Shown here piece by piece: positions 27,912-38,031 of a DNA stretch of 45,591 bases. The notes beneath the pieces are model-generated. The model saw only the letters and a list, made by a program, of their open reading frames with translations. It made no database searches and had not been told where the DNA came from. How positions within the stretch are numbered: position 1 is the first letter of the stretch; each line of letters begins with the position of its first letter. The translations under genes were made by a program, and so were the position numbers. The stretch spans positions 1 through 45,591 of the forward strand of contig ONPL01000004.1 of NCBI GenBank assembly GCA_900319705.1. Reading direction: 5' to 3'. The DNA comes from an uncultured Pseudomonadota bacterium. GTDB taxonomy: Bacteria; Pseudomonadota; Gammaproteobacteria; Enterobacterales; Succinivibrionaceae.

Positions 27912-29726
27912 ATGTTCAATGTTGATGTTAATAAAAAAAATCTTTTAGAAATACAAAATGCGTTAAAAGATGCACATTATGATGCACTCATTGTACCTCA
28001 TGAGGATGAATTTCTCGGTGAGTATATTTCGGAAGATAAACAAAGATTGGCATTTCTGCTAGGTTTTACAGGTTCCGCAGGAAGCTGTGTTGTTTATGCA
28101 GACAACTGCATACCAACATCACTTTTTGTAGATGGACGATATACCATACAGGCTCGCAAGCAGACACCAGAGGAAGTCGAAATAAAAAATTTCCAGTCAC
28201 AGCTTGATACAATCCACGACGCAATAACTAACCTGAAAGAAGGTAACACTGTTGCAATAGACCCACGACTACACTCAATGAACTGGTTCAACCAAGCCAA
28301 ATCACTTCTTGAACAAAAACAAATAAAACTCGTAAACTGCAAAAAGAATTTTATTGATCAAATTTGGCGAAACAAACCGGAAACAGAAAAAAAACCACTA
28401 ATAATATTCCCTGCTAAATACTACGGAACGCCAAGTACCGAAAAAAGAGAAAGAATCGCAGAAACATTAAAAGACCGAGAACTGGACGCAATGTTCATTG
28501 CAGACAGCGAGTCAGTAAATTGGATACTGAACATCCGAGGTCATGATATTCCTTATTTGCCAATAGTAAGATGCTTTGCAATTATCTATTCTAATCAATC
28601 AATGGATGTTTTCATTGATAATGAAAAACTGATTACATCTCAATTCGCACAACAGTGCGGATCAGACGTATCTCTCTTTGCGTTCTCAAAACTTGAAGAA
28701 ACCCTTTCACGCATGGGGGATGATCACCTAGTTGTAGGCTACGATGAACAAAAAACAAATGCGTACACAGTATTAAAATTACAGAAAAGCGGAGCAACTC
28801 TTATCAAAATAAAAGATCCGTGCGATATAGCTAAAGCCGTCAAGACCAATGTTGAAATCGAAGGTTTTAGAACAGCCCATGTTAAAGACGGTGTAGCCAT
28901 GTGCAGATTTCTGTCCTGGCTAGACAGACGATGCAGTGAAAAGAACGAGGAAAACGAGGAGACGTTGGCTGTTCAGGCAGAAAAATACCGTCAAGATCAG
29001 GAAAATTACATAGAATTAAGTTTTGCCACTATATCTGCCCTTGGTCCAAATGCTGCCATGTGTCACTACAATCACGAAAACGCAGATCAACCACGCCAGT
29101 TAGGTCAAGATCCGCTGTATTTGATTGATTCAGGAGCTCATTATTACGACGGGACAACTGATATAACTAGAACTGTTGCAGTAGGAACGCCGACACAAGA
29201 AATGATAGATAACTTTACAAGAGTTCTGAAAGGTCATATTGCGCTTGCCAAAGCTGTTTTTCCTATCGGTACACTTGGAATACAGTTAGACATTCTTGCT
29301 CGACAGTATCTTTGGGACATAGGACTAGACTTTGCCCATGGTACAGGTCACGGAATTGGTCACTGTCTGAGTGTACATGAAGGCCCGCAAAGAATCTCTC
29401 CGCGGCTCAGTGTCAACGATGTCGGTTTTCAAAAGAACATGATCATTACAGATGAACCTGGTTATTACAAAAATGGAGAATACGGTATCAGATGTGAAAA
29501 TGTGCTAGCAGTTGTTGATAGACCTAATTATGAAGGTTCAATGCTTTCTTTTGAAGTTTTAACCATGGTTCCGTTTGATTTAAAATTAATCAATAGTAAA
29601 ATGTTATCAGCAACTGAAAAGGAATGGCTGAACAACTATCACAAGAAAATTCGCGAAACGATACAGCCTTTTTTAAGCGATAGAGAAATCAGTTGGCTAA
29701 TCAGTGCAACTAAAACTATTGAGTAA
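27912..29726 (+). CDS. Aminopeptidase P family (M24B) Xaa-Pro aminopeptidase, long form
   Basis: Metallo-aminopeptidase removing an N-terminal residue ahead of Pro. At 604 aa it is the long three-domain type: two creatinase-like N-terminal domains (from LLGFTGSAGSCVVY and FIADSESVNWILNIRG), then a pita-bread catalytic domain. Metal ligands are visible in DSGAHYYDGTTDITRT (two Asp), HGTGHGIGH (His), TDEPGYY (Glu) and GIRCENVL (Glu). The C-terminus has the long-form extension. It differs from E. coli PepP (441 aa), so no symbol is given. SD AAGGA is upstream; the parS-like site lies in its 5' spacer. Confidence 0.9.
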   Translation: MFNVDVNKKNLLEIQNALKDAHYDALIVPHEDEFLGEYISEDKQRLAFLLGFTGSAGSCVVYADNCIPTSLFVDGRYTIQARKQTPEEVEIKNFQSQLDTIHDAITNLKEGNTVAIDPRLHSMNWFNQAKSLLEQKQIKLVNCKKNFIDQIWRNKPETEKKPLIIFPAKYYGTPSTEKRERIAETLKDRELDAMFIADSESVNWILNIRGHDIPYLPIVRCFAIIYSNQSMDVFIDNEKLITSQFAQQCGSDVSLFAFSKLEETLSRMGDDHLVVGYDEQKTNAYTVLKLQKSGATLIKIKDPCDIAKAVKTNVEIEGFRTAHVKDGVAMCRFLSWLDRRCSEKNEENEETLAVQAEKYRQDQENYIELSFATISALGPNAAMCHYNHENADQPRQLGQDPLYLIDSGAHYYDGTTDITRTVAVGTPTQEMIDNFTRVLKGHIALAKAVFPIGTLGIQLDILARQYLWDIGLDFAHGTGHGIGHCLSVHEGPQRISPRLSVNDVGFQKNMIITDEPGYYKNGEYGIRCENVLAVVDRPNYEGSMLSFEVLTMVPFDLKLINSKMLSATEKEWLNNYHKKIRETIQPFLSDREISWLISATKTIE

Positions 29727-29887
29727 TGGTACCTAGAAGAAATCTCCATACATTTGGGCACAACCGTTAGCATGACAAAACATTGGATGAAGTACCAAAA
29801 GTAGGCTAAACTGTTTTGTAAAAAACAGCAAATTATCCTATACTAGGATTATTAATAAAAAATAATAAGTAATTAAGAATATTGCGT

Positions 29888-31246
29888 ATGTTATTAACAA
29901 CAAAATATTATCAGCAAAAATTAAACAAACTAGACCATATCGCGATCAGAAAAGATTGTTTCAGTTTTATCAAACACCCTGAAAATTTTCACAAAGAGTT
30001 GCTAAACCTTATAAAGGCAGCCCAAAAAAGAATATACATCACAGCTCTATATCTTCAGGATGACGAATGTGGTCGCGAAGTTTTAAAAGCTATTTTTGAA
30101 AGAGCTAAAGAATGTCCATCACTCAATGTGTTCATCCTGGTTGATTTCCATCGTGCACAGCGGGGACTTATGGGTAAAGGCAAGCAGGTCGGCAACACGC
30201 TCATGTACGAGGAACTATACAACCAATATAAAATCACAAATATTCACATTCTCGGTGTTCCAGTAAAAACCAAGGAATTATTCGGGGTCCTCCACTTGAA
30301 GGGTTTTGTATTTGATAATACTGTTCTATACTCTGGAGCCAGTATCAATAATATTTATCTTGGCTACGACAACAAGTATAGGTTGGATCGCTACCATAAA
30401 ATCGTTTCAGAAGAATTATCAAATTCTTTCGTTGATTTTTTGCAATCCAATATTATTCAAGATCCAGCCGTATGCACTCTTACAAACACTGAACAATTGC
30501 CGAGTGTAAAAAGCATCGTTGATAAAATCGCCAAATTCAAACATCGACTGAAGAAATCATCTTATAAATTTGAAAACGGCGTTAATAGTAATGACTGTGT
30601 GTATGCTACCCCAATGGTCGGTTTAGGCAACACTCACAATCTTTTGAACAGTGTTATTCTCAAATTATTGAAAACAGTAGAAAAAGAAATCGTAATATGT
30701 ACACCATATTTCAATCCGCCGAGACAGTTGTCTAAATCGATTGTTTCTCTTCTAAAAAAAGGAATAAAGGTTACCCTTATTGTGGGTGATAAGATTGCTA
30801 ATGATTTTTATATTCCTAGTGATCAGCCTTTCAACCGTGTTGGTGCAGTTCCTTATCTATACGAGGATTTTCTGAGAAATTTCTGCTACCAGAACCAAAA
30901 CTTTATCAACAACGGACTCTTGAATGTAATGCTATGGAAAGACGGAACAAACACATATCATGTTAAAGGAATCTTTGTCGATCACAACAGATACCTACTG
31001 ACAGGTAACAATCTTAACCCTAGAGCATGGAGAATGGATATTGAGAACGGAATTCTTATTCAGGATCCTAATCAGTTACTCAGAAATGAATTTGAAGCTG
31101 AACGTGAATTTCTTTTACAACATACCAAAAGAATCGAACGGTATACAGATATCGAAAATGTTGAAAGCATTCCAGAATGCTACAAAGCATACCTCAAGAA
31201 ATTCTACAGATTTAAGCTACATCTGCTGATAAAAAATATCATATAA
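29888..31246 (+). CDS. pssA: CDP-diacylglycerol--serine O-phosphatidyltransferase (PLD type)
   Basis: Makes phosphatidylserine, precursor of phosphatidylethanolamine; a peripheral membrane enzyme of the phospholipase D superfamily. The 452-aa protein is colinear with E. coli PssA (451 aa): LVDFHRAQRG, the first HKD-type motif in GVLHLKGFVFDN (about residue 135), VTLIVGDKIANDFYIP, the second in YHVKGIFVDH (about 357), and LTGNNLNPRAWRMDIENGI. I choose the ATG at 29888 over a TTG two codons earlier. Only 3 bases separate it from recG. Confidence 0.95.
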   Translation: MLLTTKYYQQKLNKLDHIAIRKDCFSFIKHPENFHKELLNLIKAAQKRIYITALYLQDDECGREVLKAIFERAKECPSLNVFILVDFHRAQRGLMGKGKQVGNTLMYEELYNQYKITNIHILGVPVKTKELFGVLHLKGFVFDNTVLYSGASINNIYLGYDNKYRLDRYHKIVSEELSNSFVDFLQSNIIQDPAVCTLTNTEQLPSVKSIVDKIAKFKHRLKKSSYKFENGVNSNDCVYATPMVGLGNTHNLLNSVILKLLKTVEKEIVICTPYFNPPRQLSKSIVSLLKKGIKVTLIVGDKIANDFYIPSDQPFNRVGAVPYLYEDFLRNFCYQNQNFINNGLLNVMLWKDGTNTYHVKGIFVDHNRYLLTGNNLNPRAWRMDIENGILIQDPNQLLRNEFEAEREFLLQHTKRIERYTDIENVESIPECYKAYLKKFYRFKLHLLIKNII

Positions 31247-31249
31247 CAC

Positions 31250-33337
31250 ATGAATGAAGAATCTGTTATAAATAAATCTGTCACTGTTCTACCAGGTGTT
31301 GCTGAAAAAGTCCAACATAAGCTGAATTCTCTCAATATTTATACTGTTGGAGATCTATTATTCCATCTGCCACTACGCTATGAGGATCACACCAAAATTG
31401 TATCCGCCAAAAACGCATCACCTGATATTATGGTAAATATATGCGGAAAACTGGTTTATACAAATTCCAAATTTACCAAAAAAGGGCCAATGACAGAATG
31501 TATAATCCAAGAACAAGACGGTACTGAAGTCGAACTTATTTTTTGGAATCTTTACCCCAATCAGCAAAGAAACTTGATCAAAGGAAAGATTGTATTAGCT
31601 TTCGGAGCCATCACGTCTAACTTCAATAGGAATTATGTTATGGCTCACCCAGCATTCAAACTCTATGACAGCTACAAAGATATTGAAATGCCGTCAGAAC
31701 TTACACCGATATACCCTCAAACAAATGGACTTACATCTGACAAAATATCAAAACTTGTAAATTACTCACTAAAACTGATAGAAGATGAATCACCGGAAGA
31801 ACTTCTCCCAACCGAAGTATGTCCCGTAAGTCTTGTAGATGCACTTAAATTTGTGCATCACCCTCCTGTTGATTCGGATCTAGAACAACTCGGTAATGCA
31901 CAGACCGAAGCTCAGCAGAGATTGATAATAGAGGAACTTACAGCTCAGACTGTTGCCGTATTACAATCAAAAATAAAAAATGCATCACAGAGGGCTTATC
32001 CTCTAAGTTCTGAACACTTACTACAAAAAACACTTATTTCCAATCTGCCTTTCAAACCTACAGCAGCTCAGCTGAAAGTAATCAAAGAAATAAATGCAGA
32101 TTTGGAAAAAAATACACCAATGATGCGTCTTCTGCAAGGTGATGTCGGATCAGGAAAAACACTTGTAGCAGCTGTAAGTTCATTGGCGGCAATAGAAAAA
32201 GGGTTTCAAGTTGCATTAATGGCACCAACCGAGATTTTGGCAGAACAGCATTTCTTAAAAATAAGCAAACTGTTCGAACCGCTGGGTATAGAAGTTGCGT
32301 ACCTCAATGGAAAACAGAAAGCAAAGGAACGTAGATCTGAACTAGAAAAAATATCGAGCGGAACCGCTATGTTTGCAATAGGAACTCACGCTCTTTTTCA
32401 GGAACAAGTAGTTTTTAAAAACTTGGCCTTAGTTATTATCGATGAACAACATAGATTCGGTGTTGAACAACGCTTGAGACTTTTGGAAAAAGGAGCTGTC
32501 AACAATAAACTTCCGCATCAGCTTGTAATGACTGCAACACCTATACCACGGACTTTAGCAATGACAAGTTATGCAGATCTTGCTGTTTCGACAATTGATG
32601 AATTACCGCCAGGAAGAAAACCTGTCACAACTACTCTTTTAACGCACCAGCAGAAAAATAAGCTACTCGAACGTATCCGACATGTCTGTGTAGAGCAAAA
32701 ATGGCAGGTTTATTGGGTCTGCTCCCTAATTGAAAAATCAGAAGCCCTGGAAGACTGTGCAGCTGCGGAAGAGGTCGCCCAAGAACTTGCTAGTGAATTG
32801 CAAGAACTAAAAATAGGACTGATCCATGGAAGGCTGTCTCAGGAAGAAAAACAGTCAGTAATGGAAGAATTCAAACTTGGCAAAATAAACCTCCTAGTTG
32901 CAACTACAGTGATCGAAGTTGGAGTTGATGTACCAAACGCAAATATAATCATCATCGAAAACCCAGAAAGGCTAGGTCTAGCACAGCTCCATCAATTGCG
33001 TGGTAGAGTTGGTCGCGGTCAAAAACAATCATTCTGTATACTTTTTTGCAAAAACAAGATTTCAGAAGAAAGTAGACATCGGTTGGAATTCTTAAAAAAC
33101 AATCATGATGGATTGAAAATAGCTGAAGAAGATCTGAATATAAGAGGTCCCGGTGAATACATGGGGACAAAGCAAACTGGTGTATCTTCCATGAAAATTG
33201 CCAATTTTATACGGGATCAGCACCTCATCGACAAAGCTAACAATATAGCTAGGAATATAATTGAAAACGCACCAGAACAATCAATAAAACTGATACGTAG
33301 GTGGCTTAATACAAACGATCAACTTTCAAATGCATAA
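31250..33337 (+). CDS. recG: ATP-dependent DNA helicase RecG
   Basis: Branch-migration helicase that reverses stalled replication forks. The 695-aa protein has an N-terminal wedge/OB domain (LPLRYEDHT, VNICGKL), then the SF2 motor: Walker A GDVGSGKT (about residue 297), DEQHRFGVEQR (motif II, DEQH form), MTATPIPRTLA (III), and ATTVIEVGVDVPNA plus QLRGRVGRG (V-VI). The C-terminal GPGEYMGTKQTG is typical of RecG. It begins 3 bases after pssA. Confidence 0.96.
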   Translation: MNEESVINKSVTVLPGVAEKVQHKLNSLNIYTVGDLLFHLPLRYEDHTKIVSAKNASPDIMVNICGKLVYTNSKFTKKGPMTECIIQEQDGTEVELIFWNLYPNQQRNLIKGKIVLAFGAITSNFNRNYVMAHPAFKLYDSYKDIEMPSELTPIYPQTNGLTSDKISKLVNYSLKLIEDESPEELLPTEVCPVSLVDALKFVHHPPVDSDLEQLGNAQTEAQQRLIIEELTAQTVAVLQSKIKNASQRAYPLSSEHLLQKTLISNLPFKPTAAQLKVIKEINADLEKNTPMMRLLQGDVGSGKTLVAAVSSLAAIEKGFQVALMAPTEILAEQHFLKISKLFEPLGIEVAYLNGKQKAKERRSELEKISSGTAMFAIGTHALFQEQVVFKNLALVIIDEQHRFGVEQRLRLLEKGAVNNKLPHQLVMTATPIPRTLAMTSYADLAVSTIDELPPGRKPVTTTLLTHQQKNKLLERIRHVCVEQKWQVYWVCSLIEKSEALEDCAAAEEVAQELASELQELKIGLIHGRLSQEEKQSVMEEFKLGKINLLVATTVIEVGVDVPNANIIIIENPERLGLAQLHQLRGRVGRGQKQSFCILFCKNKISEESRHRLEFLKNNHDGLKIAEEDLNIRGPGEYMGTKQTGVSSMKIANFIRDQHLIDKANNIARNIIENAPEQSIKLIRRWLNTNDQLSNA

Positions 33338-33362
33338 CTGTAGTAACTGATTCTAGATTAAA

Positions 33363-33382
33363 ACACATTCACTCCAATGTGT
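33363..33382 (+). terminator. Weak hairpin after recG
   Basis: ACACATT / AATGTGT stem of 7 bp with a 6-base loop, followed by a short T-containing run (ATTTCT). It is a possible weak terminator of pssA-recG. Confidence 0.4.
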
Positions 33383-33480
33383 ATTTCTAGACACAGATAA
33401 ATTTGGAGCATGTTCACATCAATTACACCGGTAATATACTAAAATTTCCGTAAGGTCACAGATATTTGAAGGGTAACAGA

Positions 33481-35520
33481 TTGAAAATTCTTACCAAATT
33501 ACTTACTGTAATTGTACTGCTAGCCATAATTTTAGCTTTGGGATTGTTCATTCTCATTCAAAGCAATTATGTAGCAAAACCGTTGGAAAAAATTCTATCT
33601 AATTATCTAGGTTTGGACACCAAAATTCAAAATATTGAATTCAATATCAAATACCCGGAAACAATTTTGTTTGAAAATGTTAAGATTGGAGATTTCTTCA
33701 AAACAGACAAGCTATATCTAGAATTTGATTATTCAAAGATTTTAGATCGAAAGCTGTACATAAAAGAACTAAACCTTATAGACTCTAAAATCAACATTAC
33801 AAAATTACAACATAACGAATCCAAATTTGAAAAAGCACTGAAAGATCTCTATATAAACAAAGCTGTAATCAAAAATATTGATTTGGAAGATACCTCTCTG
33901 ATGCTTGATGATGGCATTATTGAACTAACAAACATCCATCTCATCAAAAATCATAAATTAAATAAATTTCCCAATATGAGCCTATCACTATACTCTCCCA
34001 AATTGAAAATTGGAAAATTCAATCTTCAAGAAATCAATCTTAAGGCAAAATATAATAATGATCGAAAAACAGCTGTTATCCAAAAGCTAAAATTTGATTT
34101 CGGTGATGGAAATATAAACACGGAATTATCAATTAACAAGCTGAATAAAAGCATCAAAGTAAATAAATTTGAATTAACCGACATTTCTCATTTAGAAGAT
34201 CTGTTTTCACAACTTTTACAAAGTACCAATTTAAAAAATGAATGGAATTTCGCCATTTATAATGGTAGATTAAGCAACTGCTCCTACAGCAATAAAGTCA
34301 CTAAAACAACACTCTTAGGAATAAACTTATCCATTGATAAAATTTTAGGCGATATAAACCAACTCCATGAGATTAATCTTGACGGAACAATAAACAAATT
34401 AATAAAGGATAACGTTATTTTTGCTGACATTTTTTTAAATTACAACCAACCGACCAATCTACCATGGAATAGCCTTCAGGTAAAAGGAAACGTACTAGAT
34501 GGTTCCTTCGAGGGATTTTTTACCTATGATCGCAATAATAATAGTTTAACTATCAACAGTCTTATTGCCGATCAAATCGTTTTACCTGAAATAAATCCCG
34601 ATAAACATTCTGATCTGTTAGATATCTCATCCTTCGACTCGGTCTACATCAAATCCCTTCAACTATCACATATATCGCACAGTTCAATGGATCAAAACTC
34701 CTATCCGATAATCTTAAAAAACGGCAATATATACGCTAGAAACATGACCATCAAAGAAGGATATCTTGATAAAATTATGGATAGTAGCAGCTCCTTGGAA
34801 TTCAACTTTGACAATCTTTTCATCAATAATACCGACATATCGGATTTACTTATCATTTTGCGTAGCTCTGATGAAAAAATATCTAGCAAATATGCTAGAT
34901 GCAAAATTAACAATACAGACGCCAAACTCAATCTTTATTTTAATACAGTCCAAAAAGATCTGCTTATCGATTATTTAGGAAAAGATTTCCCAATAGGATC
35001 TATAAATTCTCTAATTCCAAATCATAACATAGCAGGGTTAGGCGATATTAAAATTCAATCACATCTTACATTAAACAGCGCATTACCTCTGCAGGTAGCA
35101 TTGAAATCATTGAACGCGGAATTAAGTATAAATGATTTGTACGTAGGAAATTTTGATATTGAGACTTTTGTAAAAACTAAATCAAATGACATAAGCACAC
35201 GATTAACAAATTCAAACAGTAGTCAGAAGAACTTTTTTGCTCCGGATAGTACCTTAAAGTTGAACTATGATGATAACGGTAAACTTACATTTTCCGGAAA
35301 TGCCAACACATTTGACAAAAAATACATATTCAACGGCAAATATAATAAATCAGTTCCCGACTTCAACGATTTAAATATTACAGTTATCAAAAATGAATCA
35401 AACAAACATCAAAAGAATACTGAATATATTCTTGAAAAAAGTTCCGTTAAACAAAACACCATAATTCCTGAAATAAACGCACTAACAGAAACTCAAGATT
35501 TACCCGGCTCAACAGATTAG
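33481..35520 (+). CDS. AsmA-family protein
   Basis: Inner-membrane-anchored protein with a large periplasmic part, of the AsmA-like family linked to outer-membrane biogenesis and lipid transport. One N-terminal TM (MKILTKLLTVIVLLAIILA onward) is followed by repetitive beta-rich sequence, with the opening pattern of a helix, IQNIEFNIKYPETILFENVK, then LYIKELNLIDSKINI, as in AsmA. No ATG is available; I choose the TTG at 33481, which has AAGGG about 7 bases upstream, over a TTG at 33466. The length is 679 aa (E. coli AsmA 617). It is the last gene before the ISAzo13 element. Confidence 0.75.
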   Translation: MKILTKLLTVIVLLAIILALGLFILIQSNYVAKPLEKILSNYLGLDTKIQNIEFNIKYPETILFENVKIGDFFKTDKLYLEFDYSKILDRKLYIKELNLIDSKINITKLQHNESKFEKALKDLYINKAVIKNIDLEDTSLMLDDGIIELTNIHLIKNHKLNKFPNMSLSLYSPKLKIGKFNLQEINLKAKYNNDRKTAVIQKLKFDFGDGNINTELSINKLNKSIKVNKFELTDISHLEDLFSQLLQSTNLKNEWNFAIYNGRLSNCSYSNKVTKTTLLGINLSIDKILGDINQLHEINLDGTINKLIKDNVIFADIFLNYNQPTNLPWNSLQVKGNVLDGSFEGFFTYDRNNNSLTINSLIADQIVLPEINPDKHSDLLDISSFDSVYIKSLQLSHISHSSMDQNSYPIILKNGNIYARNMTIKEGYLDKIMDSSSSLEFNFDNLFINNTDISDLLIILRSSDEKISSKYARCKINNTDAKLNLYFNTVQKDLLIDYLGKDFPIGSINSLIPNHNIAGLGDIKIQSHLTLNSALPLQVALKSLNAELSINDLYVGNFDIETFVKTKSNDISTRLTNSNSSQKNFFAPDSTLKLNYDDNGKLTFSGNANTFDKKYIFNGKYNKSVPDFNDLNITVIKNESNKHQKNTEYILEKSSVKQNTIIPEINALTETQDLPGSTD

Positions 35521-35604
35521 AAACTGAACCAAGGGCTCGTTCCTAATAGACATACGTGCAGAAAGGTAATCATATACGAATTGTACATCTATTATAGTCT
35601 GTAA

Positions 35605-35631
35605 GGAATAGTCTACAAATAACTTATGCAT
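35605..35631. repeat. ISAzo13-type terminal inverted repeat, left
   Basis: 27-bp repeat; two mismatches to the right copy. The transposase stop codon (35624-35626) lies inside it. Confidence 0.93.
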
Positions 35632-36886
35632 CAGATGTTGGATAAATTGTATAATTCCATTGACCACAAAATTCGTTTGGAACCAAATTAACACCTCTTA
35701 GCTCCTCATCTGTAACTTTAATTCCCGTAGGATATTCATTTTGATCCAAAGCGGATTTTACTATTAATCCAGTATTAGTTGTCGTTGATGCAATCAACTC
35801 TACAATTACCTCAAAACTAATTAAAGGTTGACCTTTCCAGTTTCGAGAAATTTGGCTGAACAATCTATGTTCTATTTTATTCCATTTGGATGTTCCTGGC
35901 GGGAAATGCGAAACTTCTATCGGAATTGATATTTCGTCTGCTAATTTTTGTAACTCAACTTTCCAAAGTTTGCATCTGCTTCCGTTACTTCCGCCGCCAT
36001 CTGCTGTTATGTATATTTTTTGTACCTTTTCATATCTTTCTTTTCCCATGGTATACCACCAGTTCTTTATGGTACTTACAGCAAACATTGCGGTATCCGC
36101 ACTTACTCCAACACTCACATATCCTTCATTACTACCTATATCATATACACCATAAGGTACAGCTTTTCCCAGTTCCTTCAAAGGAAAATCATGATCAAGA
36201 ACTTTTATTGGATCTTTTTCTGGTCGATATACTGATCCGTTATTTTTAAAATTTCCTACATTCTCTTTTTTCTTGCAATCAACTGATATTACTGGATTTT
36301 TTGACTCTAGATATTCGGTAACTCTTTTGTTGATAAACTCAAACTGCTCGTTTCTATATTCGGATTCCTTTCCAACCTGCTTCATTTTTTGATTTTGTTG
36401 CAGACTGTATCCTAACGCTTTGAGTAAATCTGCCACCTTATCTTTTTGGATTACAAATCCTTCTTTTTGTAAACATTCTGCCAGCGTTCGTAAACTTTTT
36501 ACTGTATACCTCAAGGGTCTTGTTGGATCTCCATAAGATGCAGGATCTACGATTCGTTCCAATGCCTCTAATATTTTAGGCTGCGATTCTATAATGCTTT
36601 TTCTGCCTCCTCCAGGAGCTCTAATTCGATCTTGAGTTTTCTTTTCTTCACTTCGCGGATCAGTCGTTGAACAGGAAACCTCGCTCTGTGTTGAAGATTC
36701 ATCTTTATTTGACAGCTCTTTTATTCCTGCACCGATCGTATTTCTATGTACACCAGAAATTTCACTGACTATTTTAATTCCGCCTTTTCCTAATGCTATT
36801 GCTTCAGAGGCTAAATATTTTCTTTTTAAACTCTCATTCAAAAGAGGAAGAATAGTCTGAATTTTTGTTTCCAAAGGTGTAGTCAT
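35624..36886 (-). CDS. ISAzo13-family transposase
   Basis: DDE-type transposase catalysing movement of the surrounding element. The 420-aa protein is intact: an N-terminal HTH-like region (VSEISGVHRNTIGAGIKEL), the family mark RAPGGGRK, then a catalytic domain with VISVDCKKKENVG (first Asp), ITADGGGSNGSRCKLW (second Asp) and SKWNKIEHRLFSQISRNW (Glu). The start has AAGGA upstream on the minus strand. The coding frame shows no stop or frameshift, so the element may be active. Confidence 0.93.
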   Translation of the reverse strand: MTTPLETKIQTILPLLNESLKRKYLASEAIALGKGGIKIVSEISGVHRNTIGAGIKELSNKDESSTQSEVSCSTTDPRSEEKKTQDRIRAPGGGRKSIIESQPKILEALERIVDPASYGDPTRPLRYTVKSLRTLAECLQKEGFVIQKDKVADLLKALGYSLQQNQKMKQVGKESEYRNEQFEFINKRVTEYLESKNPVISVDCKKKENVGNFKNNGSVYRPEKDPIKVLDHDFPLKELGKAVPYGVYDIGSNEGYVSVGVSADTAMFAVSTIKNWWYTMGKERYEKVQKIYITADGGGSNGSRCKLWKVELQKLADEISIPIEVSHFPPGTSKWNKIEHRLFSQISRNWKGQPLISFEVIVELIASTTTNTGLIVKSALDQNEYPTGIKVTDEELRGVNLVPNEFCGQWNYTIYPTSDA

Positions 36887-36953
36887 AGAGCATAAATCCT
36901 TGTAAGCTATCTATGCCTATTATATCAATAATTACACCTTAAAAAAATATTCT

Positions 36954-36980
36954 ATGCACAAGTTATTTATAGACTATTCC
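36954..36980. repeat. ISAzo13-type terminal inverted repeat, right
   Basis: 27-bp repeat, inverted relative to 35605-35631, 25 of 27 matching. Immediately outside is TAA, also present outside the left repeat. Confidence 0.93.
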
Positions 36981-37040
36981 TAAGTGCCTTGTTTACGGTA
37001 CTTACAGACAAAGATACACTGATACTACATCGTAACCGGA

Positions 37041-37955
37041 TTATTCATTAATATCAAAATCATCTTCCGTCACGCTTTGCGTTTTTAAATTTATCCTTTT
37101 GTCATACAATTCCTGCAATGTTGCGTGAATCTCTACGCCTATAAAAATAATAATCCAACTACAATATACCCAAAACAAAAGGATAGGAATAATAGCAATT
37201 GCTCCGTAGATGTTCTGATATGAAGGGAAATAAATTATATACAGCGAAAACAACTTCTTTCCTAACTCGAAAAGAACAGCCGCAATCAATGCTCCTACAA
37301 CTGCATATCTGACTCTAATTTTTCTGATTGGAACGACGCTGTACATCAGCAATAGGCCAACGAAGGAAAATAAAAAAGGCAAATACTTAATAAAGTACTC
37401 CTGCACTGAGGCAACAATGTCTGGATGATCCTGAAATCTTAATGAGACAACATAGGAACTTAAAGCTAAACTCGTTCCAAACAGCAGCGGCCCTAGTGTT
37501 ATAACCATCCAATATACAGAAAATGTTGTAACATACGATCGCTTCTTTGTTGTTTTCCAAATAAAATTAATGGATTTATCAACAGAATTGATCAAAAACA
37601 TTGACACAACAAACAAAGACAACGCTCCAATCAACGTTGTATTAGATGCATTCTGACTAAACTGATCCATATACTGCTGAATCACATCACTTGATGTCGG
37701 AACAAAATTATTGAAAACAAAGGTCTTCATAGAATCTTTTATACTTTCAAAGATAGGCAGCATCGACAGAATAGAAAAAAGCACAGTTACTAGCGGAACC
37801 AAAGATAACACAGTAACGTAAGCCAAATGCCCAGCCTCAACAGTTATACGATCACCTACATACCTCCCGTATATAGTCCTGCTAAATAAAGCTATCGAGC
37901 TTATAAATTTGTTTTGATTTATTTTGACTTTCGCCGTTTTCAAAAATTTAAACAT
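37041..37955 (-). CDS. yihY: YihY/BrkB family inner-membrane protein
   Basis: Polytopic inner-membrane protein of the YihY (UPF0761, BrkB-related) family; molecular role not settled. At 304 aa it is close to E. coli YihY (290 aa). The hallmark opening is VEAGHLAYVTVLSLVPLVTV (about residues 40-59), followed by about five more hydrophobic segments including GALIAAVLFELGKKLFSLYI and IPILLFWVYCSWIIIFIGVE. The C-terminus is acidic. It is divergent from clcA across 76 bases and convergent with the IS side. Confidence 0.9.
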   Translation of the reverse strand: MFKFLKTAKVKINQNKFISSIALFSRTIYGRYVGDRITVEAGHLAYVTVLSLVPLVTVLFSILSMLPIFESIKDSMKTFVFNNFVPTSSDVIQQYMDQFSQNASNTTLIGALSLFVVSMFLINSVDKSINFIWKTTKKRSYVTTFSVYWMVITLGPLLFGTSLALSSYVVSLRFQDHPDIVASVQEYFIKYLPFLFSFVGLLLMYSVVPIRKIRVRYAVVGALIAAVLFELGKKLFSLYIIYFPSYQNIYGAIAIIPILLFWVYCSWIIIFIGVEIHATLQELYDKRINLKTQSVTEDDFDINE

Positions 37956-38031
37956 ACAATAAACCCACTAATATTGAAACATATAGCACCAATTATAGTA
38001 AAATATGTTCTTGTGAACTAACAAGAGATAT

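Larger units (their letters stand above)
35605..36980 (-). mobile_element. Complete ISAzo13-family insertion sequence
   Basis: A 1376-bp element bounded by 27-bp terminal inverted repeats (35605-35631 and 36954-36980) that match at 25 of 27 positions, ends beginning GGAATAGTCTA. TAA flanks both sides (35602-35604 and 36981-36983), consistent with a 3-bp target duplication. It holds one intact transposase gene. It sits between convergent asmA-like and yihY genes and disrupts no recognisable gene. High repeat identity suggests recent insertion. Confidence 0.93.

Noticed and set aside
35886..36249. Plus-strand frames inside the ISAzo13 element
   Set aside because: They are antisense to an intact transposase with no initiation signals.
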